NCBI GenBank assembly: GCA_947579605.1
Contig: OX388321.1
Span: 15,119,614 to 15,183,613 of the forward strand
DNA length: 64,000 bases
From: Athripsodes cinereus
Taxonomy: Eukaryota > Arthropoda > Insecta > Trichoptera > Leptoceridae
Direction of reading: 5' to 3'
The position numbers were made by a program, and so were the translations under genes. This document shows positions 33,988 through 44,956 of the stretch, one piece after another (the stretch's first letter is position 1; every line of letters begins with the position of its first letter). Under the pieces are notes generated by a model. The model had not been told where the DNA came from. It did no database searches and saw only the letters and a program-made list of their open reading frames with translations.

Positions 33988-34458
33988 CAGGAATTCCCAA
34001 TCTTTTTGTAATGGCTGGCCCAAGTTTGATTTTAAAAAAATATACATGACTCACTTGCACTCAATTTTTATCTGTAGTTTTTCTATGGCCAGATTTACTG
34101 TTTGGAATAATAATTTGAAATGTTCAACGATCTCATTGGTATCGTTAAAAATTATTGTATGTAAATGTAGCAAATGTAGTAGTATGTAAATGTAGGCCTA
34201 AGTTTTCATAAATTTGTGGTGTTTTGACATCCACGTAGGATGTTATCCCCTTCATCTCGCCTTCAGAGTTAAAACTTGGTATAGGAAATTGAAATATTTT
34301 ACGATTCCTTCGGCTTTTTTAAAAAATGTTTCATTGCTTTTCAATGATCCTTTTTAAACGATTATATTTTCTATCATGATCTAAATTAAATACATTTTTT
34401 CATTTTATTTTTATTGCAGGCGTAAATGTGCCCACAGGCGCAGGGTTGGGGAACCCTG
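33988..34458. mobile_element. hAT-like miniature element, 471 bp
   Basis: Left end CAGGAATTCCCAATCTTTTTG and right end complement of CAGGGTTCCCCAACCC resemble the CAGGGGTTCCCAA ends of Charlie/SPIN-type hAT elements, followed by ATGGCTGGCCCAAGTTTG. Flanks TTCTACAC (33980-33987) and TTTTAGAG (34459-34466) match at 5 of 8 with the T.TA.A. pattern hAT prefers. No transposase. Confidence 0.78.
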
Positions 34459-34466
34459 TTTTAGAG

Positions 34467-36193
34467 TTTGTACTACACAATTAGTGATGAACTGTAATAG
34501 TAGTTTGTATTTTACGAGGTACAGAATATCCGGTGAAAAATACTGGATTGTTTGGCTTCTATCGTGCATATTTAAATGAAGTATTATTTTAGACAGTGAT
34601 ATCTTATCTAAAATCATTTTATAAATTTAGTTGCGTCAAAAAAACTTTGTTTTACTTGATTTTAAATGAGTGATACCTAAGACGTAATAAAAATATGGAA
34701 CATTACCTGATGTTGTGAACTCGAAGTCCATGAAACCGTAGTTCGTAAATAAAATTAATGTGCTCCCATAATACAATATAACATTTCGTGATTAATTATT
34801 AGTGAACACTCAAATCTTACAAATAAGAGTGAAGGACCAATTCTTTTCTATGATTTCCATAGATATTTTACCATCAACATTCAATAAACTATAAACATTA
34901 TCTATATTTAAACAATAAGGACAATCACAAGGATAATATTTTCAACATATAACTTACTCAAACGATTCAACAGATGAGAAAAATAAGCTTTTCTACAGTT
35001 CGATAGGGAATGTGTGACATACCTTGGTATATTATTTGTTTTTCTACTCAGATTTGCTTGGGAGAATCATTAAATTGATTAAGTAAACAGGAATGGTTTT
35101 AGAAATCATTTTCATACACCAACTTTTGGATACTTATACATATATTTACATATATTTTATACTTAATTTTTGAGTATGTTCTTAGGATGTTCGTGGTACG
35201 AAATCATTTGATACGTGCAATATTTAATTGCAATAACATGGTATGAATATTGCACATAATGATTAGAAAAATGACGATACTTAGACATACAAATCTTAAT
35301 ATGCATTAACTGAAAATTGTAATGTCAACTTTTTAAGCAGATATACCTTAATATATATTAATTTGAGAGACCTACAAGAGATAGATGGTAATTATATCTC
35401 ACTGAATTTTTACGTTCCATTTCGCGTACATCTATAAATTGGCTTGAACTAATGCTCGAGTTGTGGACTATCTCATACTTATATCATCGTTCATATATTA
35501 TGAACTAGTATTGCGTGTACAAGATGTGCCTAGACTTGCACAACAGGTATCTGAATCTTCCATATATATAAGTATCTATATTTATTAATTTTACCTATTT
35601 GCACCATTAACTGAAGCAAAGTGTGACAATTGATTTCATGTCTAGTGACATGGATCGGGTTTTGGGTAGACTATTTGAACTGTTGTCGAATTGGGAATGG
35701 TTGGATCAACAATACTGTCAGTATCAAGATGAAGTAGTATGCCTTTAGCCATAAGTCAATTACATTTCAATAATCTGTCAGCTTTTGATTTTATTAGAAA
35801 AAAAAAGAATAAACTGACAAGAGAACTAGATCATAGAGATATTAATTTTGAGTAGTTATCGCTTAAAAATTGCAATCAAATAAAATGTTTTTGATTTGAA
35901 TATATATTCAGTGTATCTGTACCTACATATTTCAAATTTATTTCATTTGAGGTGCAATTTGCATAACACGTTACTGTTCTTCTCAACAAACCTTGAGCAC
36001 CTCATAAAGACAGTTTTTGTAATAAATTAAGTTTTGAATACCTAGTTTATCATTCATTTCAATCATATATGATTAAAAAAATCAAATTTTAAATGAATAA
36101 GACAATGCGTACATAAATGTACATCAAAAGTTATACATACATACATACATTATCTTCCCCTTGTCCTAGTTGGGTCGGGGGCCCATTGCGACT
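34467..36193. other. AT-rich non-coding stretch
   Basis: No gene. (CATA)n at 36131-36150 precedes TTATCTTCCCCTTGTCCTAG TTGGGTCGGGGGCCC, a retroelement-like end into which the pogo-like transposon has inserted. Confidence 0.5.
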
Positions 36194-36559
36194 AGGTAGG
36201 GGAGACCGGGGTTGGAAGTCACATTTTTTTTCATTTGCATTTTTGATGCATATTTACTTAGTTTACCAATGACATTTAAATACCAATGGATAGTGTATTT
36301 ATTCTAGTTTCAAATTAAATATATAGTTTTCTTTCAACGTCACCAATTGAGAAAATATCACAATTTTCGTGGAAAATGAGAAGTGTGACTTTTAACCCCG
36401 TGTCCGGGATGGTTGTCACAGTGTATGGGGTAGGTTGTCACGAAGTAAATTAAAGAGGAGATATAAAAAGAAATACTAAATTTAATCAAATGTGTACTTT
36501 TATTGATGATAAAATATTGGACGTAACTAATTGTACCAAAAGAAATAACAAAAAAATAT

Positions 36560-37262
36560 TATTCACAGTAATAAACAGTAGATAATAATAAAAAAAATCT
36601 TAAACATAATAAGAAACATCAAACAGTAATAAAATTATTTTATTCATAAAAAAAAACATTCAAAAACAATAATAAACAAAATCTTATTCATAATACAAAA
36701 ACATTTAACAATAACAATTTTTTTATAAATGTTTAGAATATTTACAATTTTTTTTATTGTTTAACCGGATTTGGGTGCAGATGACAAAACCAATCAGAAA
36801 CCTCGATTGGAGAACCATGTCTACACAATGCAACATTGTGTAAAATCCAATCGGAAGAAGTGAGAAAGGTGTCCCAACGCTTACGAATTGGCTCTATGCT
36901 GGCTTAAGTGATCACTTTCGGTCTCCGAGATCCCAAAAAGATGATTGCTTCTAAGGTTTGCATAAAGCGTTTCTCGATTGGTGGACCTTAAATCGTGACA
37001 GTGAGAATGGTGATAAGAAAAAAAATCGAGGTTTCTGATTATTTTTTTTATACATAATAAAAAAAACATCAAGCAATAACAAATAATATTAGTCATAATA
37101 AAACATTAACCAATAATAATAAAATCTTATTTATAATAAAAAAACATTAAACATTAATAAAAAATAATCTTATTCATAATAACAAACATTCCACAACCAC
37201 AATTTTTTTTATTCATAATAAAAAAACATTAAGCAATAACAAAAACATCTTATTCATTCTGG
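36560..37262. repeat. Degenerate ~40-45 bp minisatellite inside the transposon
   Basis: Units of the form CTTATTCATAATAAAAAAAC followed by ATTAAACAATAATAAAA recur about a dozen times on both sides of 36752-37040. Unit length and sequence drift, so copy number is approximate. Confidence 0.75.
36752..37046. mobile_element. Foldback element, copy 2, within the minisatellite
   Basis: CCAATCAGAAACCTCGATT near the left end is mirrored by AATCGAGGTTTCTGATTA at 37024-37041. Inside are CTACACAATG/CATTGTGTA hairpin bases and CTTACGAATTGGCTC, ATCACTTTCGGT shared with 24370-24745. The minus open frame at 36881-37096 is incidental. Confidence 0.72.
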
Positions 37263-37351
37263 TAACGAAAAAAAAAGGTTCATCGTAAAGCTCTTAAGAT
37301 GCAATATTTTTAAATAAAACTAACAAAATTATATAAGGTCAGTCTAAAAAA

Positions 37352-37690
37352 TCAGTCTGAATAATCAGAATCACAATTTTGACAAAGGTAATTCGGTAGT
37401 CCAGGTGTGCAAGCTTCATGAGCCCAAATTTACAATCTTGGCACTGAATCCAGACTTCCCTAGACTTGCTAGCAGAGTATGGAGACAAGCAGACCAGGCA
37501 AAACTCTTCATCGTCTTTCTCGTTTTCGTCGTCGTCAACTGCTTTTCTTTTAATTTTCTTTCCTTTAGAAACCTTTTTAGTTTCCTTATTTTTATTGAAT
37601 ATACGTTTTGATATAATCTTTTTTTTCGTTTCTTGTCCCTTTTTTTCTCTTCTCAATAGGTCTTCTCCGGTGTATCTGTTAAGATTGCTG
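37352..37690 (-). pseudogene. C-terminal zinc-finger tail of a pogo/Tigger-like transposase
   Basis: The minus-strand frame has a long basic region (KKKIISKRIF, KGKKIKRKAV), an acidic DDDENEKDDEEF stretch, then CLVCLSPY, REVWIQCQDCKF. In this transposase group the tail is a PHD-like treble-cysteine finger. At about 37432 one T of a TTT run seems to have been lost: the shifted frame continues AHEACTPGLP and LCQNCDSDYSD to a stop at 37352, supplying the missing His and Cys residues. The DDE catalytic domain and the HTH DNA-binding part are absent. Upstream the frame meets a stop near 37692. Confidence 0.83.
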
Positions 37691-38149
37691 ATTTACAATG
37701 AAAAAAGACAACACACGTCCATGGGGTGGTTGTCACATGTGACAACCAGCCCCAAAAAAACTGAGACAACCTGCCCCATAACACGTTTTAGAAAATAAAC
37801 TTCCAAAATAAACTAAAATTAATATTTATTTAAAAAAGTGATGAAACATTGTCATAAAACACAAATTTAGCATTATAAATATGTGAAAATATATATTATT
37901 ATGCAAAATTCAAGTATACTTACGAGAGTCGAAACAGATCTTCAAAAAATTACTTTCAATGTAAAAAGAAAACAAACGCACGTATGTCCGGCGTGGCACT
38001 CCAGAGCGGACTGAAGTGAAGTGGGGAGAGAGATATTGATCATGCGATCTTTCTACGCCAATCAATGAACGCATTTGTTTGTTCGTTTTTCTACAATGGC
38101 CGCTGTGACAACCAACCCGTGAGACAACCATACCCGGTCTCCCCTACCT

Positions 38150-39093
38150 CTAAAGTTACAAAATATTAAATTAAATTTAATAGGTTATTTTATAAAACAT
38201 TTAGGTACTTGTGAATAAATTGAGAATAAAGAATACATTACATATACTTAACTCGCAATTATTTTATAGACAAAACAAAGCACATTGTAGACGATGTATT
38301 AACTTAAAAATGGATTAATTAATTAATAAGCAATCAATTCTCTTAAAAAATAGTTGTTATATTATTCACTTTCAAGTATGTTGTTCTTTGCTCTCATTAA
38401 AAATGTATTATTAAATGAAAACAATTTTGAATATTTTTCAAGAGCGGATTTACAAAAAATACCCTTTAATAAGATAAAACCCATTTTCGTTAGCGATTTT
38501 TGGTTAGTAATAACGCTTAAAATAAAAATAATTTTCCATAACATCCAAAAGCAGAAGGATAGTATTTCAATGTGTTACATCCGAAGAGAGTTCAATAGAC
38601 GATGCTTTATAAAAACCATCGAAGAAAAAATAAGAACGTGATTACCTTGAATGTTAATTTTCAGTTTGTTTTTTGGTTCGAAATTCGTCTTTGATCGTTT
38701 TCTGATCGCCGAAATCATTCGTAAATATAATATGCAGAGAATTGAAATACTTTCCCAATTATTTGTAACTTTCCTTCAAACAAAAATTATATGCAAACTA
38801 GTAGTATATCGTATAAATTATTTATTTATTTTGCATAACAAAGAAAATTTAATTTTTTTTAAGAAGATATTTTGCTAAAAAAATTTTAAGTACAATTAAA
38901 AATTAAAGTGATGTAATCATAAAATGCAGTTTTTTTGCTTATTTTTTGGGTACAAATGGAATATGTAAAATGTGACAATAATTCAAAAGCCTTACCATTA
39001 CGGATGGCGGACTTCACAGTTTTATTAAACGAGTGGATAGTTTTTAGAAGAATACATTTAATAGATTTTCATACCATATTATCGACTATCTAG
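38150..39093. other. AT-rich non-coding stretch
   Basis: Small open frames (38354-38641, 38651-38878) are AT-biased, overlap in antisense, and show no motif. Confidence 0.5.
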
Positions 39094-39106
39094 TTTCACA
39101 ACTCTA

Positions 39107-39919
39107 GAAAGGAAAAGGAAACTTAGTAGAGGGACCTGGGGTTTTAGCCCAAAAACATTATTGACCATCTATAAGGCAACTTACGTAGCCCAAATAACAT
39201 ATGCTGCGAGGGTATGGTCACACAGACTACATGTTGGAAGTGTTGCTTTGGCCTTACTAAGAGGACAAAGACCTTGCCTATTGGCAATGACTGGAGCATA
39301 TCGGACTGCGGCGACTGATGGTCTTCCGGTTATTGCTGGCGTTTTACCTGCGGATCTGGAGGTATTAGAACGGGCAGCGCGTCGCACACTGTGTGTGGAT
39401 GGAACTGCAGTCCATTTTGGCATGGTTGTGACCCGAGGCACTAGAAGACAGGAAAGAGACGCTGCTCTTAAGGCAATTAACATGAAGACAATGGATGTCT
39501 GGCAAGAGAGGTGGGATTCGGGAAGAACCGGTAGACTTGTCTACAGGTTCTTTCCCGATCTCAAGGTCCGAATGAAGAGAAAGTTCATTGCTCTGGATCA
39601 TTTTATGACTCAGTTAATCACTGGGCATGGAGATCTCAAGGGGAAACTCTTTGATTTAAATCTTGTGGATGACCCATGGTGTCCCTGTGGTGGTGGTGCC
39701 CAGTATGCTGAACATATCCTCTGGAATTGCTCGATTATGGATGAGGCAAGAAGAGAAATGATTGACAGTATGACTCCAGATACTCCCAGGCCAATCTGGT
39801 TCGGAGAGCTAACCTTGAATCCAGAAAATTTCAAGAGTTTTCGGAGGTTTGTTGAGTCGTGGAAGAGCAAATGGGATATCCTACGGCGACCGGGATCCAT
39901 TCCCGCTGAGGTTATTTAG
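39107..39919 (+). CDS. R1-clade retrotransposon ORF2, C-terminal 270 codons (5' truncated)
   Basis: Open from the truncation point: ERKRKLSRGTWGFSPKTL, then LTIYKATYVAQITYAARVW, LRGQRPCLLAMTGAYRTAAT, LPVIAGVLPADLEVLERAA and DDPWCPCGGGAQYAEHILWNC, ending RRPGSIPAEVI-stop. The order (end of the reverse-transcriptase thumb, LLAMTGAYRT-type block, then a C-X-C-X8-H-X4-C zinc knuckle about 65 codons before the end) is that of R1-clade ORF2 proteins such as R1, TRAS, SART and Waldo. The full ORF2 is about four times longer. There is no internal stop or frameshift and the codons are less AT-rich than the flanks, so this is a recent arrival. The open frame can be read upstream of 39107, but that part is target DNA. 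Confidence 0.9.
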   Translation, partial: ERKRKLSRGTWGFSPKTLLTIYKATYVAQITYAARVWSHRLHVGSVALALLRGQRPCLLAMTGAYRTAATDGLPVIAGVLPADLEVLERAARRTLCVDGTAVHFGMVVTRGTRRQERDAALKAINMKTMDVWQERWDSGRTGRLVYRFFPDLKVRMKRKFIALDHFMTQLITGHGDLKGKLFDLNLVDDPWCPCGGGAQYAEHILWNCSIMDEARREMIDSMTPDTPRPIWFGELTLNPENFKSFRRFVESWKSKWDILRRPGSIPAEVI

Positions 39920-40509
39920 TCCATCCCTGTATGACCACTTGGCCGTTTGACCTGATCGAACTCACTCTGTTTGTGACGTCCTTTTCTCCTATAACAGGAG
40001 GTGAGCTTTAGAACAACTGCTTAGGGCAGCCGGTCCAAAACTAAAGCACATATGTATAATCTATGCTTGGACAATAATATTTTAACATTTTTTTTCGTGT
40101 ACATTGACTTAAAATTTCTTTTTTTTTTTAGATTTCAGAAACCGAGTGAACACCCACTACGTCGTGAAACATTTATTTGTTTGTAGAAACCCGAAGGCTT
40201 TGAAAAATGTATTTATTTTAAAATTTCCAAGTGTCTAGTCTTCATCCTTTGTATTAGTCTAAGCAATCAACTAGTACGTAGATAATACGTAACTGTAAGC
40301 TAATTCTAAGTCATATTGTAAAATAGAGAGTCGGTGGACATTAACGGTTGTATTTAATTTCAGGAAGGGTTTTGTCAGGGGGAGTCCTTCAGGCGAACCT
40401 TGAGCCCTTCCTTAGAAAGAATTTGCTTGAAGAGTATGGATGACATAGGAACTGCCATTCCTGTAACATTCATGGGTGAGGGAGGGTGCAACCCTTAATG
40501 TGTAATGTG
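39107..40509 (+). mobile_element. 5'-truncated R1-clade LINE with perfect 13-bp target duplication
   Basis: TTTCACAACTCTA stands at 39094-39106 and again at 40510-40522. The element therefore holds the partial ORF and a 590-base 3' UTR (AACAGGAGGTGAGC, CAGGGGGAGTCCTTCAGGCG, GTGAGGGAGGGTGCAACCC) ending GTAATGTG without poly-A. Confidence 0.9.
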
Positions 40510-40622
40510 TTTCACAACTCTAATAAGTCGAAATGTCTTATATTCGAAAAATCGCCATTTCCGTAATTTTGCTATATTTATATTATGCTTTTAAAACATA
40601 CCAAAAAGTGAAATACTTATAG

Positions 40623-40880
40623 GTCATCATCATCATCATCGCCCTCAACGCTCCTCTCGGGAGCACAGGGCAGAAACCAACCTCCTCCATTCAGAGCGTC
40701 TCTGTGCCAATTGCGTCACCTCTTTCCACGACATTCCTTGCGCTCTGATATCGTTGTCATAGGAACGGTGTATTGTGAAAGAGGGACGCCCGGGCCTACG
40801 GAACCCCTGCGGACGGAAGAACAGTGCTCTTTTTGGCCAACTATCATTGGGCATTCTCAAAACATGTCCCAGCCAGGACC
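40623..40880 (-). mobile_element. GAT-tailed LINE, 5'-truncated copy
   Basis: 3' end is a GATGATGATGATGATGACC microsatellite directly after the stop codon. ATAGGT-like bases on both sides (40619-40624 and 40881-40886) may be a short target duplication. Confidence 0.75.
40645..40878 (-). CDS. GAT-tailed LINE protein, last 77 codons
   Basis: Minus strand reads SWLGHVLRMPNDSWPKRALF, FRPQGFRRPGRPSF, RSYDNDIRAQGMSWKEVTQL and RRSEWRRLVSALCSREER-stop, with no interruption. GHVLRM...KRALF...RRPGRP is the conserved tail of a LINE polymerase protein whose broken relatives are at 16185 and 30668. The protein is 5' truncated and cannot be functional alone. With only ~12 bases of 3' UTR before the GAT repeats, RTE-like organisation is likely; the clade is not certain. 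Confidence 0.82.
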   Translation of the reverse strand, partial: SWLGHVLRMPNDSWPKRALFFRPQGFRRPGRPSFTIHRSYDNDIRAQGMSWKEVTQLAQRRSEWRRLVSALCSREER

Positions 40881-40906
40881 ATAGGTACTATACATATAAT
40901 CTTAGA

Positions 40907-41141
40907 ACGAATGTTTGGAGTCAACAAACTTTACTAATACCACTGAAAATTATTATACACGCGACCAAGGAAACGACCGCATAAGGCCACCATTAGCACA
41001 TAGGTTGTAGGTTAATAGATTATATTAGATAGATCAGTCAAATATTGCGCTTGAAAATGACAGGTTATCTGTTGAAACCTTGGTCACGCGTATAATAATT
41101 TTTAGTGGTATTAGTAGAGTTTTTTGACTCCAAACATTCGT
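40907..41141. mobile_element. Foldback/miniature element, 64-bp arms
   Basis: Arms 40907-40970 and 41078-41141 are reverse complements in exact register with 5 mismatches, around a 107-bp centre. Outer ends ACGAATGTTTGGAGTC and its mirror. No coding capacity and no clear target duplication. Confidence 0.85.
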
Positions 41142-43429
41142 AATTATGTTTAGAAACTACCACAACGTTACTGCCAAATCAATAAATAATACTATATTAT
41201 ATGTAATCCCAGTACGTATTAGAGGCATTATCTTATTTTTTTCGTTCAGTAGTTAAACAATTCAAATATTTTTTTGGGGAAATTAGAATCGGTGCATTTT
41301 TTTCATAAACTTTATGATATTTAATATATAAAGGGAACCGTGGATTTTTTTATAGTTATTTGTTTGTGGAATTGAACGAGTGGAATTAAATATATGTTCT
41401 ACCGATTAAATCAAAATTTTCGAAAATTTCAACTTATTTGAGTTGTGGAAATGGACAGTCGATATAATATAAAGTCTGAGGGTCACAGCGGAAGAAAATA
41501 AGTATGTACTGTTTGAGACGATGTTTCACTTTTCGATGGCTCGTTTTCAATAATTTCCAACCATTTGTACCCGCGTAAAGCTCGTTAGCAGAAAGCATAA
41601 TGAAAGGTAATTAAAACCGTGCGCCATTTTGTACCGTTCACTTTGTTGTTCTTACCTGTATTAATAAAAACAAACCCCACATCTTTTAATTAATTTCACG
41701 CATTTTACCGCGAATCAGTTAAATGTTGGTACGACCATCCAACGGCAACATCACAACGTGCCGTTGTTTCATTTTGTACACCACGACGAACAGCTGAAAT
41801 ATTACGGGAATAAATTAAAAATAAATTAAAGAAAACAAAATATACCTACAGGCGACAATTTAAATATTTAAAGCCACAAATCTAATTTAGTACGGTAGAT
41901 GTTATAACGTAGAAATGATTTTTCAAATGTAAAAATAATTTTTCATCGTATGTGGTAATAAGTAGATATATTGTAGGTACATAATATGTATATATACTTA
42001 ATTCAATACAATTATTATTGTGGAAGGATTTCACCATATAATTTGTATCTTTAATCTTCAGGAATGAAAAATCATAAACAGTTAGCTCCTTTTGAGTAAA
42101 GTGTAATAATATCTAATTTAATTAATATAGAGTGAAATCTCCGCGATTTTAAAAACATTTAAGAGTACATGGTGTATTACGTCCAAAGATTTGTTAGTAT
42201 TTAATTGTTATATGTTATCTATTGTGACAGTTAACTGCAAGCCACGAATATGTAGGTAATAGTTTTCATTCCCGTAACACAAAAAGTAAAATTTAAATAG
42301 TATTCTCTTCATATTGTCCATACACTTACATATAAAAGTCCTGGCAAGTCCTTAAGGTTACTATAAATAATTTATGTCCCATTTATTTGGATATATTTGT
42401 CTGGGTGAGATCCGTATAATCTATGAATGTATGTCAATATCCTATGATTTGCAAACTCTGGAGAGTGTGAAGGTGTTCGTCGCAGAGTAAAAGACCATTT
42501 TGTTTAGGAGGTGTTATGATTCTTGAATGGGCCCTTGTTATTTTTTTTTCTTCACAAAACGGTGCATCTTAAAAACAATGTCTAGTAAATATTATTTCTA
42601 CTGCCAGTAATTTTTCTTCTTATTTGCTCCATTTGAAGATCATTAATTCTGTTTTTATGGCATTGTATTTCATTTTGGGATAAGTTGCATATTATTCACA
42701 GTGACAAATCAATGTTATTTCTATCATTTTGTACAAAAATAGCCAATTCATTCAATAAACATTTGATATTTTGCAACTTGAGTGATCATTTGTCGATGCG
42801 ATTGTCTATGGCGCTTTTGAATCTTCTCGGTTTATTAATCAAGAAGCTGTATTTATTATTTAATTTTGTCCCTTGATATTCAGTTTCAAAATTTACATAG
42901 AAAAATATTTATGAAGAAGATAAATTATTTACCGATACGTCTAATAATAATAAATTATGAATTTAATTGATCTTACATTAAATTTGACATTTCCATAAAT
43001 TTTATTCATACTTTATTTAAATGTAATTAAGTAATATTTCAAATTTTATTTTTTATGAAGTTAATTGATTTTACATATGACATTCCCATAAATTTATTCA
43101 GATTTTATTTTAGTGTAATCAAGAAATATTTCAAATTTTATTTTTTATGAATTTCATTGTTTTTACATTTGACATTCCCATAAATTTTATTCAAATTTTA
43201 TTTTATTGTAATTAGGTAGATAATATTTCAAATTTAATTTTTTGTGGATTTAATTGATCTTACATTGCTTTAAGTAGTTTGTAGTATATTGCATAAATGA
43301 TTAATTATTTTAGATTTCTGTATTATGTCATGCATATTTTATTAGTTAAAGCACATAACACTGCGTTATATTTATTTTGTTTTGCTCGGGTGTTGCGGTC
43401 AAACCTGGCAACATAATTTTCAGTTTATA
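41142..43429. other. AT-rich non-coding stretch
   Basis: No gene. 41560-41820 is less AT-rich and complex, with an 8-bp hairpin CAACGGCA/TGCCGTTG at 41740-41766, and could be a conserved non-coding element. 42950-43260 shows three loose repeats of CATTCCCATAAATTTTATTCA followed by ATTTCAAATTTTATTTTTTATGA with about 68 bp spacing. Confidence 0.45.
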
Positions 43430-43756
43430 TTATTTTATTGGTGATGAGCTGAAGCGTCCGCCTACATTATGATTGTGACGCCGTCCCTCTCTGTACCCGG
43501 TGTCTGTTTATGCGGACGATGGTAAGTGTGAGTGGGATAGCAGCATTGTTACTTTAATGTGGATAGTCTGTAAATGTTATAAAATAAGTTTGTATACTGG
43601 CGGGTGCTATAGTTTTAAATTGCTGCATTGTATAGTTATGTGTATGTGTGTGTGTGATAAGTAAATGTGACTGCGTTTGAAATAATTGTTGTATTGCATC
43701 CAACTATTTATGATTTTTTGTATATGTTTAATGGCCTTGTGCCGTATATATTATTA

Positions 43757-43819
<63 letters not shown>
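43430..43819 (+). mobile_element. Retroelement 3' end with long TAAA tail
   Basis: GC-richer block (GAAGCGTCCGCCTACATT, CCCGGTGTCTGTTTATGCGG) runs into TTTAATGGCCTTGTGCCG and (TAAA)n of about 16 units at 43756-43819. Same ending as at 23860. No coding frame is recognisable. Confidence 0.65.
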
Positions 43820-43820
<1 letters not shown>

Positions 43821-44100
43821 AAACCTCTTAAAGAATATGAAGAATAAGGTTTAAGGAATTATACATATTAAGATTACTTAACCTGAATCCATAAATATCT
43901 GAGGTTAATCTGAACTCTATGTCCTGGTGACATATTCACTTCGATAAAATAATTAATTTATTCATTCGTCCTACCCTTAACGTTAATCTTGGGAACCCTA
44001 AGAGGCGATTACTTGTTCGAGTCTTTTGGTTTGAATTTTTTTGTAATTTTAATATTCATATAATAAACATCCATTTGTAATTTTAATATTCTATAATAAT

Positions 44101-44360
44101 CCCGTGGAGCACCCGACCCGGTAAAGAATTGGTCTCCCACTCTTATACGTAAGTTTTCGAGTGTCCTGTAAAAGGCAGGTGTGCGAAAAAATAAGACATT
44201 TTACATCTTAAATTCAGCGATGAGGCTTGCCACCCATCCCGAATGTCTGGATTTTATATTGGCACGGAGAGGACGGCTTGCATGTTTGTTATATGCGGCT
44301 GGTCTGCTGGCTTCCCCACTTGTGGGATGTACCGTGATGGTAAATAGTAGTAGTAGTAGA
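44101..44360 (+). mobile_element. Family A SINE, full length
   Basis: CCCGTGGAGCACCC to GTACCGTGATGGTAAATAGT and TAG repeats, very close to 11301-11559. ATATAATAAACAT lies at about 44058-44070 and right after the tail at 44360-44372, a likely target duplication; it implies that ~30 extra bases (containing TTGTAATTTTAATATTC, itself duplicated from the flank) were added at the 5' end. The frame YILNSAMRLATHPECLDFIL-ARRGR is open in this copy. Confidence 0.87.
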
Positions 44361-44942
44361 TATAATAAACATAAAACTATGTGTAGATAACTCACATGTG
44401 TAATTAGACAAAATATAACTAGATCATTAACAAATTTAAGGTTGGAAAGGAAAAATACCTATGAAATATTATAAAAGATTTTCTGTTCTTCCTTAGTAAA
44501 GCAAACAAAATTAAAATGCTTTATTAAAACTACCAAAGATCAAAAGGAACAAAGAGTACTTTGAACATCCGAATCAATGTGGTTAATTGGTTAAATTAGT
44601 ATTATTATTATCATCACAAGATTTACATTTTGTATAAAATTGTTAAATCCAATTGCTTTTCTGTTTGTACCTTCACAATAGATACTATTTGCTAAGGCTT
44701 TTCAGCGGTTAATAAGGGATTAATTAGTTTTATGCTTGATAATATTGTGGTTAATATTTCAATTCACAGTACCCGTTCGTTAGAATATTAGTATTTAAAA
44801 TGAAAGTCCATGTCGGTAAATATCAATGACCTTCGATTTTATGTTAAACATCAACAGATGTAATTAAGTCATTGTTATTTGATTATTTAATCATTAGTGA
44901 CTGCAGTTTATTTCAAAATAAAATGATGGAATAAATGTTATT
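44361..44942. other. AT-rich non-coding stretch
   Basis: Nothing recognisable. Confidence 0.5.
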
Positions 44943-44956
44943 GAATAAATATATTG

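Larger units (their letters stand above)
36199..38144 (-). mobile_element. Pogo-like DNA transposon, internally deleted
   Basis: Perfect 12-bp terminal inverted repeats GGGGAGACCGGG (36199-36210) and CCCGGTCTCCCC (38133-38144), flanked on each side by TA (36197-36198, 38145-38146), the Tc1/mariner/pogo target. Sub-terminal copies of GGTTGTCACA occur at 36411, 36433, 37728 and, inverted, at 37738 and 38104, plus GAGACAACC at 37763 and 38121. Length 1.95 kb; the catalytic part of the transposase is gone. Confidence 0.85.

Noticed and set aside
39181..39900. Three minus-strand open frames of 78-100 codons
   Set aside because: They are antisense shadows of the R1 ORF2 fragment, caused by its balanced composition.
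43756..43819. Telomeric or regulatory simple repeat
   Set aside because: (TAAA)n is the tail of a retroelement; insect telomere repeat is TTAGG, which is not arrayed here.
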